A stretch of DNA of 64,000 nucleotides from Rhodococcoides corynebacterioides NBRC 14404 (GTDB taxonomy: Bacteria; Actinomycetota; Actinomycetes; Mycobacteriales; Mycobacteriaceae), in contig NZ_BCWV01000007.1 in assembly GCF_001894765.1 (NCBI RefSeq), forward strand, positions 180,922 to 244,921, in the 5' to 3' direction. Below the pieces are notes generated by a model. The model was not told the origin of the DNA. It searched no databases and was given only the letters and a program-made list of their open reading frames with translations. Made by a program: the position numbers and the translations under genes. Position 1 is the first letter of the stretch. Each line of letters begins with the position of its first letter. Positions 52,364-61,626 of the stretch are shown here, piece by piece.

Positions 52364-54696
52364 TCCGTCAGCTCGCCCAGCACGGCGTCGAGCACGCGGA
52401 CCGCACCGTCCTTGTCCAACGGGTCGTTGCCGTTGCCGCACTTCGGGGACTGCACACACGATGGACAACCGGACCGGCATTCGCAGGACGCGATGGCGTC
52501 CCGCGTCGCAGCCAGCCAGGTCGCGAGCACCGCGTGTCCCCGATCGGCGAAGCCCGCCCCACCGTCGTATCCGTCGTAGACGAACACGGTGGGCAGGCCG
52601 GTGTCGCCGTGCAGCGCGGTGGACACACCACCGATGTCCCACCGGTCGCACGTGGCCACCAGCGGGAGCATGCCGATGGCGGCGTGCTCGGCGGCGTGCA
52701 GAGATCCCGGCACGCGCTCCGGTCCGACGCCGGCGCGGGCGAGCAGTTCCGGCGTGATCGTGTACATCGCCGCGCGGGTGTGCAGGGTCTGGACCGGCAT
52801 GTCGAGTTCGACGGAGTCGAGGATCTCTCCGGACGGCAGCCGCCGGAGGTAACCGACCACCTGGTGGCTGACCTGCACACGGGTCAGCGCCACGTCGACC
52901 TCGCCGTGCCGCCGGTGCTCGAGGTAGTCCTCGACGACGATCTCGGTGACCTCGCGGGCCGACGTCGTCCAGTCGGGTTCCTCCGGGTGCACGACGGCGA
53001 CGTGGTCGTCGAAGTCGAGCGTGTCGACGACGAACGACTCGCCCTGATGAATGTGCACCGCGCCCGGATGGGCGGTGGCGGGGGCGCGGCCGGCGTCGAC
53101 GGTGCCCAGCATGCGGCCGGTGGTCCCGTCGACGATCGCGATCTGTGAGCCGATGCCGCCGCGGATGTCGATCTCGCCGTGCGGCGGGGTGTCGGAGGTG
53201 ACGTACCACCCGTGCGGTCGACGTCGGAGGTCGCCGTCCGCCGCCAGGCGGTGGGCGACGTCCTCGGCGTTCCACTCGGCGATCTCGTCGTCGGACAGCG
53301 GCAGTTCCGATGCAGCGCAGAGCAATTGGGGCCCGAGCACGTAGGGGTTGGTGGGATCGGTGACGGTCGCCTCGATCGGTTTGTCCAGCAACGCCGACGG
53401 ATGGTGGACCAGGTACGTGTCCAACGGGTCGTCCCGCCCGACCAGCACCACGAGGGATCCCTGGCCGCGGCGTCCGGAGCGACCGGCCTGCTGCCAGAAC
53501 GAGGCGACGGTGCCGGGGAAGCCGGCGACGACGACCGCGTCGAGGCCGGCGATGTCGACGCCGAGCTCCAGTGCGTTGGTGGTGGCCACGCCGAGCAGTC
53601 GTCCGTCGGAGAGGGCGCGCTCGAGGGCGCGTCGGTCCTCGGCCAGGTACCCGGCCCGGTACGCCGCGATGCGGCCCGGCAGGTCCGGGTCGACGTCGGC
53701 GAGGAGCCGCGACGTCCCCAGGGCGGTGAGTTCCGCGCCGCGTCGCGATCGGACGAAGGTGAGCGTGCGGGCGCCCTCGACCACGAGGTCGGCCATGATG
53801 CGAGCGGCCTCGGACCCGGCGGCGCGGCGCACCGGGGCGCCGTTCTCGCCCGTCACGTCCAGCAGCGGCGGCTCCCACAACGCGACGGTGCGCGGGCCGT
53901 GCGGGGAGCCGTCCTCGGTGATCTCGACGCAGGGCGCACCGATCAACCGGCTCGCCGCGGCACCGGGTGCCGAGGCGGTGGCGCTGGCCAGCACGAACGT
54001 CGGGTCCGCGCCGTACCGGGCGGCGATCCGCCGCAGTCGACGCATGACCAGGGCGACGTGCGAGCCGAAGACGCCCCGATAGGAATGGCACTCGTCGACC
54101 ACGACGTAGGCCAGGTTGCGGAAGAAGTGCGCCCACCGACGATGGCCCTGCAGCAGCGACAGATGCAGCATGTCCGGATTGGTGAAGATCCAGCGGGAGT
54201 TCGCGCGCGCCCAGCGGCGGACCTCGACGGGAGTGTCGCCGTCGTAATCGCTCGGCGCGATGTCGGGAAGGCCCGCCTGCGCGAGCGTGTCCGTCATGTC
54301 CACGGCGGCCCGGAGCTGATCGGATCCGAGCGCCTTGGTGGGGGCCAGGTACAACGCGGTGGCGCGTGGGTTCTCGGACAACGTCGAGAGAATGGGCATG
54401 CGATAACCCAGCGACTTACCCGAGGCGGTTCCCGTGGAGACGACGACGTGCCGGCCGGATTTCGCGAGCGTCGCCGCGTCGGCCTGATGGCTCCACGGTG
54501 CGGGAATGCCGCAGTCGACGAACGTGCGCACGATCCGGGCATCGAGCCACTCCGGCCACGGTGCCGTTCGGGCGTCGCGACCGGGCAGTTCGACCGCGTG
54601 GGTCAGCGGCGATTCGCCCGTCGGCGTTCCCGCCAGAGCGCGGTCCAACAACGCGCCACCGAAGCTGGTGGCGGACGTGTCGACGGTGGCGCTCAA
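52360..54696 (-). CDS. DEAD/DEAH-box helicase with DUF1998 domain (Rv3649/MrfA-type)
   Basis: 778 residues from TTG 54696 (AGGACGG just upstream). SF2 motifs: STGTASGKSLGY (Walker A), TNPDMLH, VVDECHSYRG (DExH), ASATAS, and QQAGRSGRRG (motif VI). The C-terminal DUF1998 has the four-Cys cluster CECRSGCPSCVQSPKCGN. Bacillus MrfA, with this architecture, takes part in mitomycin C lesion repair. M. tuberculosis Rv3649 is of similar length, supporting the TTG start over a frame reaching 54864. It diverges from cspA. Confidence 0.9.
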   Translation of the reverse strand: MSATVDTSATSFGGALLDRALAGTPTGESPLTHAVELPGRDARTAPWPEWLDARIVRTFVDCGIPAPWSHQADAATLAKSGRHVVVSTGTASGKSLGYRMPILSTLSENPRATALYLAPTKALGSDQLRAAVDMTDTLAQAGLPDIAPSDYDGDTPVEVRRWARANSRWIFTNPDMLHLSLLQGHRRWAHFFRNLAYVVVDECHSYRGVFGSHVALVMRRLRRIAARYGADPTFVLASATASAPGAAASRLIGAPCVEITEDGSPHGPRTVALWEPPLLDVTGENGAPVRRAAGSEAARIMADLVVEGARTLTFVRSRRGAELTALGTSRLLADVDPDLPGRIAAYRAGYLAEDRRALERALSDGRLLGVATTNALELGVDIAGLDAVVVAGFPGTVASFWQQAGRSGRRGQGSLVVLVGRDDPLDTYLVHHPSALLDKPIEATVTDPTNPYVLGPQLLCAASELPLSDDEIAEWNAEDVAHRLAADGDLRRRPHGWYVTSDTPPHGEIDIRGGIGSQIAIVDGTTGRMLGTVDAGRAPATAHPGAVHIHQGESFVVDTLDFDDHVAVVHPEEPDWTTSAREVTEIVVEDYLEHRRHGEVDVALTRVQVSHQVVGYLRRLPSGEILDSVELDMPVQTLHTRAAMYTITPELLARAGVGPERVPGSLHAAEHAAIGMLPLVATCDRWDIGGVSTALHGDTGLPTVFVYDGYDGGAGFADRGHAVLATWLAATRDAIASCECRSGCPSCVQSPKCGNGNDPLDKDGAVRVLDAVLGELTD

Positions 54697-54876
54697 CTGT
54701 TCCGTCCTGTTCTCTGCTGCCCGTGGGGATGCAGGTCGAATGCTAGGTGCGAGCACCGACGGCGGGCCCCGACAAGGTTTACGAACTTGTTGCGCGCGAC
54801 TGTCGCGTGCGGACGCGCGACGTGGTTCACTGTTCTCGGTCGCAGCTTCTGTGTTCGTGTTCACGCTCGCAGGATC

Positions 54877-55003
54877 TATTGTTGCGAGCGCGGTGCGTGA
54901 AGCTCCACCCTCCGGGGGGAATCACGACGGCGGTCGGAACCGGCCCGGTGAACTGTAAGTGCCGTTCACCGCATCCGGTGGTCAAGAAGAAGGATAGACA
55001 AGC
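54877..55003 (+). promoter_or_regulatory. cspA promoter and structured leader
   Basis: TATTGT (54877-54882) is the best -10 and would give a ~115-nt leader. The leader contains hairpin CGGTGAAC (54946-54953)/GTTCACCG (54964-54971) and, after it, a long purine-rich Shine-Dalgarno (AAGAAGAAGGA, ~54984-54994). Long structured leaders are usual for cold-shock genes. Confidence 0.55.
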
Positions 55004-55207
55004 ATGGCACAGGGAACTGTGAAGTGGTTCAACGCCGAAAAGGGCTTCGGCTTCATCGCACCCGAGGACGGCTCCGCTGACGTCTTCGTCCACTACTCCG
55101 AGATCCAGGGCAGCGGCTTCCGCACCCTCGAGGAGAACCAGCGCGTGGAGTTCGAGGTCGGCCAGGGCACCAAGGGCCCCCAGGCCACGGGCGTCCGCGC
55201 AGTCTGA
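55004..55207 (+). CDS. cspA: Cold-shock protein CspA
   Basis: 67 residues, the standard five-strand OB fold. RNP1 is KGFGFI and RNP2 VFVHY, both intact; opening [23 protein letters not shown] is near-universal in actinobacterial CspA. Single-stranded nucleic-acid-binding RNA chaperone. It has its own leader and terminator (55237-55273), so it is monocistronic. Rv3648c equivalent. Confidence 0.97.
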   Translation: MAQGTVKWFNAEKGFGFIAPEDGSADVFVHYSEIQGSGFRTLEENQRVEFEVGQGTKGPQATGVRAV

Positions 55208-55236
55208 TCCTCGGATCGGATCCACGCACGACACGC

Positions 55237-55273
55237 GAATCCCCCGTCACCCGTTCAGGGTGGCGGGGGATTC
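55237..55273 (+). terminator. Strong terminator after cspA
   Basis: GAATCCCCCGTCACCC (55237-55252) pairs with GGGTGGCGGGGGATTC (55258-55273), 16 bp with a single G-T wobble and a 5-nt loop. Confidence 0.88.
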
Positions 55274-55334
55274 GTCCGTCCGGGGGTCGCTCGTCGTCCC
55301 GCGGCCACGGCGTCGGTGACCTACTGTCGCGACT

Positions 55335-55913
55335 GTGAGTCAGTTGTCCTTCTTCTCCGCCGAGTCGACGCCGCCCGCGGTGGACGACCTCGCGGGGTTG
55401 TTGGCTGCTCCGGGCCAGGTGGTGATCGTCGGGGGCGGCGCGCGAGTGTCCGTCGTCGTCGATCGGCCGTGGCGGGCGCACGCGATCGCGGACATGATCG
55501 CCGACTGCGGGCTCACGCCCGAGATCGCGGACACCGACGAGGGCCATCCACTGGTGCGGTCCGTCCCGACTCCCGACCTGATGCCGACGGCACGGTCCTG
55601 GACCCGCGGGGCGGTCAAGGCGGTACCCGCCGGCTGGACGCCCGGACCGCGGGCCCTGCGCGTGTGGGCGTTGGCGTCGGGACGGCTCGCCGCGGACGGG
55701 TCCCGCTTCGCGTTCGGCCTGGACCCGCACGCACCGGACACACACCCCGTCCTGGCGGAGTCGTTGATGCGCGTCGGTATCGCACCGACGCTGGCCGGCG
55801 CCCGCGGATCGACCCCGGAACTGCGCGTCACGGGTCGGCGGCGGCTCGGGCGACTGGTCGACACGGTGGGCGAGGCGCCGCCGGGTGTGATGGAGTGGCC
55901 GACGGCACCGTGA
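55335..55913 (+). CDS. Conserved hypothetical protein (Rv3647c-type)
   Basis: 192 residues. No motif of known enzymes is recognised. It opens MSQLSFFSAESTPPAVDDLAGLLAAPGQVV, has a strand rich in Val (GGGARVSVVVDRPWRAHAIADMI) and ends GVMEWPTAP. It holds the place of Rv3647c between cspA and topA. TACTGT (55322-55327) ends 7 nt before GTG 55335, indicating a leaderless mRNA. Soluble; no signal peptide. Confidence 0.78.
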   Translation: MSQLSFFSAESTPPAVDDLAGLLAAPGQVVIVGGGARVSVVVDRPWRAHAIADMIADCGLTPEIADTDEGHPLVRSVPTPDLMPTARSWTRGAVKAVPAGWTPGPRALRVWALASGRLAADGSRFAFGLDPHAPDTHPVLAESLMRVGIAPTLAGARGSTPELRVTGRRRLGRLVDTVGEAPPGVMEWPTAP

Positions 55914-56080
55914 CTGCGGCCACGGCGCCGTGGCAGTCGCCGACGCCCGCGTCGATCGCGCCGAAACGGCGGATCGGTGCACGTGTGTCACTCTGTATGG
56001 TGTCGACCTCGAGCGGTTCGAGGCGTCGACCGTGGTTGGAAGGGGTCTCGTCCGGCGAGGCCAGGAAGGTTCGGCAGCAC

Positions 56081-59062
56081 GTGGCAGCAGGGGACAAGTC
56101 GACGGGGTCGTCGTCCGGCGGCGTCCGTCGTCTGGTGATCGTCGAGTCGCCCACCAAGGCCCGCAAGATCGCGCCCTACCTGGGCAAGGACTACGTGGTC
56201 GAGGCGTCGGTGGGTCATATTCGCGACCTTCCACGCGGCGCCGCGGACGTGCCGGCCAAGTACAAGGGCGAGTCGTGGGCGCGCCTCGGTGTCGACGTCG
56301 ATCACGACTTCGAGCCGCTCTACGTCGTCAGCCCCGAGAAGAAGGGGAAGGTCAGCGAGCTCAAGTCGCTCCTGAAGGACGCCGACGAGCTCTACCTCGC
56401 CACCGACCCCGACCGTGAGGGCGAGGCCATCGCCTGGCACCTCCTCGAGACGCTCAAGCCGAAGGTGCCCGTCCGCCGGATGGTCTTCCACGAGATCACC
56501 AAGCCGGCCATCCTCGCCGCGGCCGACGACACTCGCGAACTCGACACCGACCTCGTCGACGCGCAGGAGACGCGCCGCATCCTCGACCGCCTCTACGGGT
56601 ACGAGGTGTCGCCGGTCCTGTGGAAGAAGGTCATGCCGAAGCTGTCGGCGGGCCGCGTGCAGTCGGTCGCGACGCGCGTCATCGTGCAGCGCGAGCGCGA
56701 GCGCATGGCGTTCCGGTCGGCCGAGTACTGGGACATCTCGGCCCAGCTCGACGCCGGTGCCGAGGCCACCCCTCGGGCGTTCGGCGCCCGGTTGGTGTCC
56801 GTCGACGGTGCCCGCGTGGCGACGGGCCGCGACTTCGGTGCCGACGGCAAGCTGAAGTCCGAGAACGTGACGGTGCTCGACGAAGCCCATGCCCGTCGTC
56901 TCGCCGAGGCGCTCGACGGCGTCGATCTCACCGTCGCCTCGGCCGAGTCGAAGCCGTACACGCGTCGCCCGTACCCGCCGTTCATGACGTCGACGCTGCA
57001 GCAGGAAGCCGGGCGCAAGCTCCGCATGTCCTCCGAGCGCACCATGCGGATCGCGCAGCGACTGTACGAGAACGGCTACATCACCTACATGCGTACCGAC
57101 TCGACGAACCTGTCGGCGTCGGCCATCGATGCTGCCCGTCGTCAGGCCACCGAGCTGTACGGCCCCGAGTACGTCCACGACTCCCCGCGGCAGTACACCC
57201 GCAAGGTGAAGAACGCGCAGGAGGCGCACGAGGCCATCCGTCCCGCCGGTGACTCCTTCGCCACGCCGGGCCAGCTGCACAGCTCGCTCGACACGGACGA
57301 GTTCCGTCTCTACGAGCTGATCTGGCAGCGCACCGTCGCGTCGCAGATGGCGGACGCGCGCGGAACCACACTGTCGCTGCGCATCTCGGGAACCGCCGGT
57401 ACCGGCGAGGACTGCACCTTCTCCGCGTCGGGGCGGACGATCACGTTCCCGGGCTTCCTCAAGGCCTACGTCGAGAGCGTCGACGATCAGGCCGGCGGCC
57501 AGTCCGACGACGCCGAATCCCGCTTGCCCGTCCTGGAGAAGGGGCAGGCGGTCACCGCCACGGGCCTCGATCCCGACGGACACACCACCAATCCGCCCGC
57601 TCGCTTCACCGAGGCGTCGCTCATCAAGACGCTCGAAGAGCTGGGAATCGGTCGCCCGTCGACGTACTCGTCGATCATCAAGACCATCCTCGACCGCGGC
57701 TACGTCTACAAGCGCGGCAGTGCGCTGGTCCCGTCCTGGGTCGCGTTCGCCGTGATCGGCTTGCTGGAGGCACATTTCGGCCGTCTGGTGGACTTCGACT
57801 TCACCGCCGGCATGGAGGACGATCTCGACGCGATCGCCGACGGACGCGAGCGCCGCGGAAACTGGTTGAGCGCGTTCTACTTCGGTGGTGACACCGGTGT
57901 CGAGGGTTCGGTGGCCCGCTCGGGTGGTCTGAAGAAGATGGTGGGCACCAACCTCGAGGACATCGACGCCCGCGAGATCAACTCCATTCGGTTGTTCGAC
58001 GACGCCGAGGGGCGCGAGATCCACGTGCGTGTGGGCCGGTACGGGCCGTACCTCGAGCGCATGGTGCAGAACCCCGACGATCCCGACGGCGACCCGATCT
58101 CCCAGCGCGCCAACCTGCCCGACGATCTGCCGCCGGACGAGTTGACCGTCGAGTACGCCGAGAAGCTGTTCTCGACGCCGCAGGAGGGTCGCAAGCTGGG
58201 CGTCGATCCGGCCAGCGGACACGAGATCGTCGCCAAGGAGGGTCGTTTCGGTCCGTACGTCACCGAGATCGTCCCCGAGGAGCCCGAGCCCGTCCCGGAC
58301 ATCGTTCCGGTGGAACGTGGCTCGGACGGTGGCGGCGGAACGGCCGTGGCGACCAAGGCGAAGGCGCCGGCCAAGAAGGCCGCGAAGAAGGCGGCGGCCG
58401 TCAAGCCGCGCACCGGTTCGCTCCTGAAGTCGATGGACCTCGCGACCGTCACGCTCGAGGACGCGCTCAAGCTGCTGTCGCTGCCGCGCATGGTGGGTGT
58501 CGATCCCGAGTCCAAGGAGGAGATCACCGCCCAGAACGGCCGCTACGGCCCGTACCTGAAGAAGGGCACGGACTCGCGGTCGCTGGCGACCGAGGAGCAG
58601 ATCTTCACCGTCACGCTCGACGAGGCGCTGAAGATCTACGCGGAGCCGAAGCGCCGTGGACGGCAGGGTGCGGCCACGCCGCCGCTGCGCGAACTCGGGG
58701 TCGACACGGTGAGCGAGAAGCCGATGGTGATCAAGGACGGTCGCTTCGGCCCGTACGTCACCGACGGTGAGACCAACGCGAGCCTGCGCAAGGGTGACGA
58801 GGTCGCCACGATCACGGACGAGCGGGCGATGGAGCTGCTCGCCGACCGTCGCGCGCGCGGTCCGGTGAAGAAGAAGGCCACCAAGAAGGCGGCGACGAAG
58901 ACCGCGGCCAAGAAGACGGCCGCCAAGACCGCGGCGAAGAAGGCTCCGGCGAAGAAGGCGGCCGCCACGAAGACGACCGCCAAGAAGACCACCGCCAAGA
59001 AGGTGCCGGCCAAGAAGACCGCCGCGGCGAAGTCCACGGCGTCGGAGGCCACGGACGGCTGA
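56081..59062 (+). CDS. topA: DNA topoisomerase I
   Basis: 993 residues from GTG 56081 (AGGAAGG at 56063-56069). The TOPRIM domain starts RRLVIVESPTKARKIAPYLG and has ATDPDREGEAIAWH. The catalytic Tyr336 lies in YITYMRTDSTNLS. Several C-terminal topoisomerase repeats (GRFGPYVT, GRYGPYL) replace the zinc fingers of E. coli TopA, as in M. tuberculosis. A ~60-residue Lys/Ala tail (KKATKKAATKTAAKKTAAK...) follows, needed for processive relaxation in mycobacteria. The frame runs open further upstream but the homologous region starts here. Relaxes negative supercoils. Confidence 0.96.
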   Translation: MAAGDKSTGSSSGGVRRLVIVESPTKARKIAPYLGKDYVVEASVGHIRDLPRGAADVPAKYKGESWARLGVDVDHDFEPLYVVSPEKKGKVSELKSLLKDADELYLATDPDREGEAIAWHLLETLKPKVPVRRMVFHEITKPAILAAADDTRELDTDLVDAQETRRILDRLYGYEVSPVLWKKVMPKLSAGRVQSVATRVIVQRERERMAFRSAEYWDISAQLDAGAEATPRAFGARLVSVDGARVATGRDFGADGKLKSENVTVLDEAHARRLAEALDGVDLTVASAESKPYTRRPYPPFMTSTLQQEAGRKLRMSSERTMRIAQRLYENGYITYMRTDSTNLSASAIDAARRQATELYGPEYVHDSPRQYTRKVKNAQEAHEAIRPAGDSFATPGQLHSSLDTDEFRLYELIWQRTVASQMADARGTTLSLRISGTAGTGEDCTFSASGRTITFPGFLKAYVESVDDQAGGQSDDAESRLPVLEKGQAVTATGLDPDGHTTNPPARFTEASLIKTLEELGIGRPSTYSSIIKTILDRGYVYKRGSALVPSWVAFAVIGLLEAHFGRLVDFDFTAGMEDDLDAIADGRERRGNWLSAFYFGGDTGVEGSVARSGGLKKMVGTNLEDIDAREINSIRLFDDAEGREIHVRVGRYGPYLERMVQNPDDPDGDPISQRANLPDDLPPDELTVEYAEKLFSTPQEGRKLGVDPASGHEIVAKEGRFGPYVTEIVPEEPEPVPDIVPVERGSDGGGGTAVATKAKAPAKKAAKKAAAVKPRTGSLLKSMDLATVTLEDALKLLSLPRMVGVDPESKEEITAQNGRYGPYLKKGTDSRSLATEEQIFTVTLDEALKIYAEPKRRGRQGAATPPLRELGVDTVSEKPMVIKDGRFGPYVTDGETNASLRKGDEVATITDERAMELLADRRARGPVKKKATKKAATKTAAKKTAAKTAAKKAPAKKAAATKTTAKKTTAKKVPAKKTAAAKSTASEATDG

Positions 59063-59095
59063 TCGGCCGACCCGAGTACGGCGTAAGGTCGGCCC

Positions 59096-60046
59096 ATGGC
59101 CGGAGGACTGGTTGCCCTGCTCGACGACGTCGCCGCGCTCGCGCGCCTGGCCGCGGCGTCCATCGACGACGTCGGTGCCGCCACCGGAAAGGCCACGGCG
59201 AAGGCCGCGGGTGTCGTCATCGACGACACCGCGGTCACTCCCCAGTACGTCCGCGGTCTGGCGGCGGAGCGGGAACTGCCGATCGTCAAGCGCATCGCGA
59301 TCGGTTCGCTGCGCAACAAGCTGATCATCATCCTGCCGATCGCGCTGCTGCTCAGTCAGTTCCTGCCGTGGCTGCTCACCCCGATCCTCATGGTCGGCGG
59401 CGCGTACCTGAGTTACGAAGCAGTGCACAAGATCTGGGGTGCGCTCAGCGGTCACGGCGCGCACGATCACGAGGAGGACGGGCCGCGGGACGAGGACACC
59501 GTCGTCGCCGGAGCGGTCCGCACCGACCTCATCCTCTCGGCCGAGATCATGGTCATCGCCCTCGACACCATCGCCTCCGAGGGCTTCTGGTCCCGGTTGA
59601 TCATTCTCGCCGTCGTCGCCGTGGTGATCACCGTGGTGGTCTACGGCGTCGTCGGGCTGATCGTGAAGATGGACGACATCGGTCTCCGTCTCGCCGACAC
59701 GTCGTCGGGCATCGCGCAGACCGTCGGACGCGGACTGGTCCGTGGGATGCCGAAGGTCATGAGCGTGCTCTCCGTGGTCGGTACCGCCGCGATGCTGTGG
59801 GTCGGCGGCCACATCCTGCTGGTCGGCATCGACGAGCTCGGCTTCCACCCGCTGTACGACCTGGTGCATCACGCCGAGGAGGCGGTGCACGGTGTCGGCG
59901 GGATCGGCGGTGTCCTCGCCTGGATCGTCAACACCCTGTTCTCGGCGCTGCTGGGGCTCCTCGTCGGGTCGATCGTGGTGGCCGTCCTGGCCGGCATCGC
60001 GCGCCTGCGCGGCCGTCGGTCGGGGAGTGTCGGAGCGGAGCACTAG
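59096..60046 (+). CDS. DUF808-family membrane protein
   Basis: 316 residues. It opens MAGGLVALLDDVAALARLAA, contains PQYVRGLAAERELPIVKRIAIGSLRNKLIIILP and has about seven hydrophobic segments, with the inter-helix HDHEED acidic/His loop. This is the DUF808 (YedI) layout. TAAGGT (59084-59089) ends 6 nt before the ATG (leaderless). In M. tuberculosis this interval between topA and the delta prime gene holds the adenylate cyclase Rv3645; here it does not. Function unknown. Confidence 0.85.
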   Translation: MAGGLVALLDDVAALARLAAASIDDVGAATGKATAKAAGVVIDDTAVTPQYVRGLAAERELPIVKRIAIGSLRNKLIIILPIALLLSQFLPWLLTPILMVGGAYLSYEAVHKIWGALSGHGAHDHEEDGPRDEDTVVAGAVRTDLILSAEIMVIALDTIASEGFWSRLIILAVVAVVITVVVYGVVGLIVKMDDIGLRLADTSSGIAQTVGRGLVRGMPKVMSVLSVVGTAAMLWVGGHILLVGIDELGFHPLYDLVHHAEEAVHGVGGIGGVLAWIVNTLFSALLGLLVGSIVVAVLAGIARLRGRRSGSVGAEH

Positions 60047-60056
60047 GCTCGCCGTC

Positions 60057-61244
60057 ATGGCGGGAGTGTTCGATCGGCTGGTCGGCCAGCACGAGGTGGT
60101 GGCCGAGCTGACGGACGCGGCGCACGCTGCCCGTGAGGGCGACATCGGGTCGCGCATGACGCATTCGTGGCTCTTCACCGGGCCGCCCGGCTCGGGCCGG
60201 TCCATCGCCGCGGTGTGCTTCGCCGCCGCGCTGCAGTGCACCGATCCGGACGTCGTCGGCTGCGGCCGTTGCCGCGCCTGCACCACCACCCTGCACGGAA
60301 CGCATGGCGACGTGCGCCGCATCGTGCCGCAGGGTCTGTCCATCTCGGTCAAGGAGATGCGCGACGTCGTGCAGATGGCCGCGCGTCGTCCGTCGACCGG
60401 GCTGTGGCAGATCGTCGTGATCGAGGACGCGGACCGGCTCGGTGAGCGGGCCTACAACGCCCTGCTGAAAGCGGTCGAGGAACCGCCCGCGCGGACCATC
60501 TTCCTGCTGTGCGCGCCGTCGGTGGATCCGGAGGACATCGCCGTCACCATTCGCTCGCGGTGCCGGCACGTCGCGCTGGTCACCCCCAAGCCGGACGACA
60601 TCGCGCGCGTCCTGCGCGAGAACGACGGGCTGGACGAGAAGACGGCTGCGTGGGCGGCGTCCGTTGGGGGCGGGCACGTCGGCCGGGCGCGGCGGTTGGC
60701 GACGGACGCCGACGCGCGCGACCGGCGCCAGCGGGCCCTGGGTATCGCCAAGGCCGCGCTGCGGCCGGCCACCCAGTACGCCGTCGTCGAGGAACTGGTG
60801 AAGGCCGCCGAACTCGACGCGGTCGAGCTCAACGCGGCACGCGACGAGCAGGAGACCGAGGAGCTGCGCACCGCTCTCGGCGCGGGCGGCACCGGTAAGG
60901 GTGCGGCCGGCGCGCTCCGTGGCTCGGCGGGTGTGCTCAAGGAGCTCGAGGCGCGGCAGAAGTCCCGCCGGACCCGCACCGGCCGTGACGCGTTGGACCG
61001 GGCACTCATCGACCTCGCGGGTCTCTACCGGGACGCGCTGGCCCAGTCCTTCGGTGCCGAGTCCACGCTCACCCACCCCGACATGGTCGATCAGGCGCGG
61101 GGGTTGGCGTCGGTGTGCTCGGCGGAGTCGCTGCTGACCTGTATCGAAGCGATCCTGCGGTGCCGGGAGGCGCTCGAGATGAACGTCAAGCCCAAGTTCG
61201 CGGTCGACGCCATGGTGGCCACCCTGGGCGCGGCGGCCAGGTAG
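60057..61244 (+). CDS. holB: DNA polymerase III subunit delta prime
   Basis: 395 residues. The clamp-loader AAA+ domain has a degenerate P-loop GPPGSGRSIAAVCFAAAL (Arg for Lys) and a zinc-binding cysteine set (CTDPDVVGCGRCRAC). IVVIEDADRLGERAYNALLKAVEEPP and SRCRH follow. Loss of the P-loop Lys is normal for delta prime, the non-hydrolysing clamp-loader subunit. TAGGCT (60044-60049), formed over the stop of the previous gene, ends 7 nt before ATG 60057 (leaderless). Rv3644c equivalent. Confidence 0.93.
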   Translation: MAGVFDRLVGQHEVVAELTDAAHAAREGDIGSRMTHSWLFTGPPGSGRSIAAVCFAAALQCTDPDVVGCGRCRACTTTLHGTHGDVRRIVPQGLSISVKEMRDVVQMAARRPSTGLWQIVVIEDADRLGERAYNALLKAVEEPPARTIFLLCAPSVDPEDIAVTIRSRCRHVALVTPKPDDIARVLRENDGLDEKTAAWAASVGGGHVGRARRLATDADARDRRQRALGIAKAALRPATQYAVVEELVKAAELDAVELNAARDEQETEELRTALGAGGTGKGAAGALRGSAGVLKELEARQKSRRTRTGRDALDRALIDLAGLYRDALAQSFGAESTLTHPDMVDQARGLASVCSAESLLTCIEAILRCREALEMNVKPKFAVDAMVATLGAAAR

Positions 61245-61307
61245 GGGCCCGTTTTGGTGGTGACCGGGGCGAGTGGTTAGACTCGTCCCGGCTCCTCGCG
61301 GGGCCGC

Positions 61308-61383
61308 GCCGCCTTAGCTCAGTCGGTAGAGCATTTCACTCGTAATGAAAAGGTCAAGAGTTCGATTCTCTTAGGCGGCTCCA
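61308..61383 (+). tRNA. tRNA-Thr (anticodon CGT), CCA encoded
   Basis: Acceptor GCCGCCT/AGGCGGC, D-arm AGCTCAGTCGGTAGAGC, anticodon stem TTTCA/TGAAA with loop CTCGTAA (anticodon CGT, reads ACG), T-arm AGAGTTCGATTCTCT, discriminator T and encoded CCA at 61381-61383. Mobile-element genes start just after it, so its 3' end is a candidate attachment site. Confidence 0.95.
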
Positions 61384-61398
61384 CAACGTACTCTGATC

Positions 61399-61429
61399 AG
61401 CGGTTATGCGATTCGCATGGCCGCTTTTT
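61399..61429 (+). terminator. Terminator after tRNA-Thr
   Basis: AGCGG (61399-61403)/CCGCT (61421-61425) enclose a second stem ATGCGA (61406-61411)/TCGCAT (61413-61418), and a T5 run follows at 61425-61429. Confidence 0.85.
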
Positions 61430-61626
61430 CAGCTCCGGGTGCGCCCGAATGAAGTGCCGTAGGTCCATGGAGTACATGCCAGCACTGCCCTGACCAGCAA
61501 GTATTCGGAACCGACTTTTTCATTTGGACTGTTAAGGTCGCCGGTCTCGGTGGCTCTGACCTGCGCATTCAGTCTCGATGACACGAGGGTGACACGATCC
61601 GTAACGGGACCCGTTGGGGTGCGGAC

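Noticed and set aside
55988..60352. A very long open frame on the minus strand opposite topA and its neighbours
   Set aside because: It is antisense to well-recognised topA, DUF808 and holB, has low-complexity Arg/Gly/Leu composition and no domain; an artefact of high GC.
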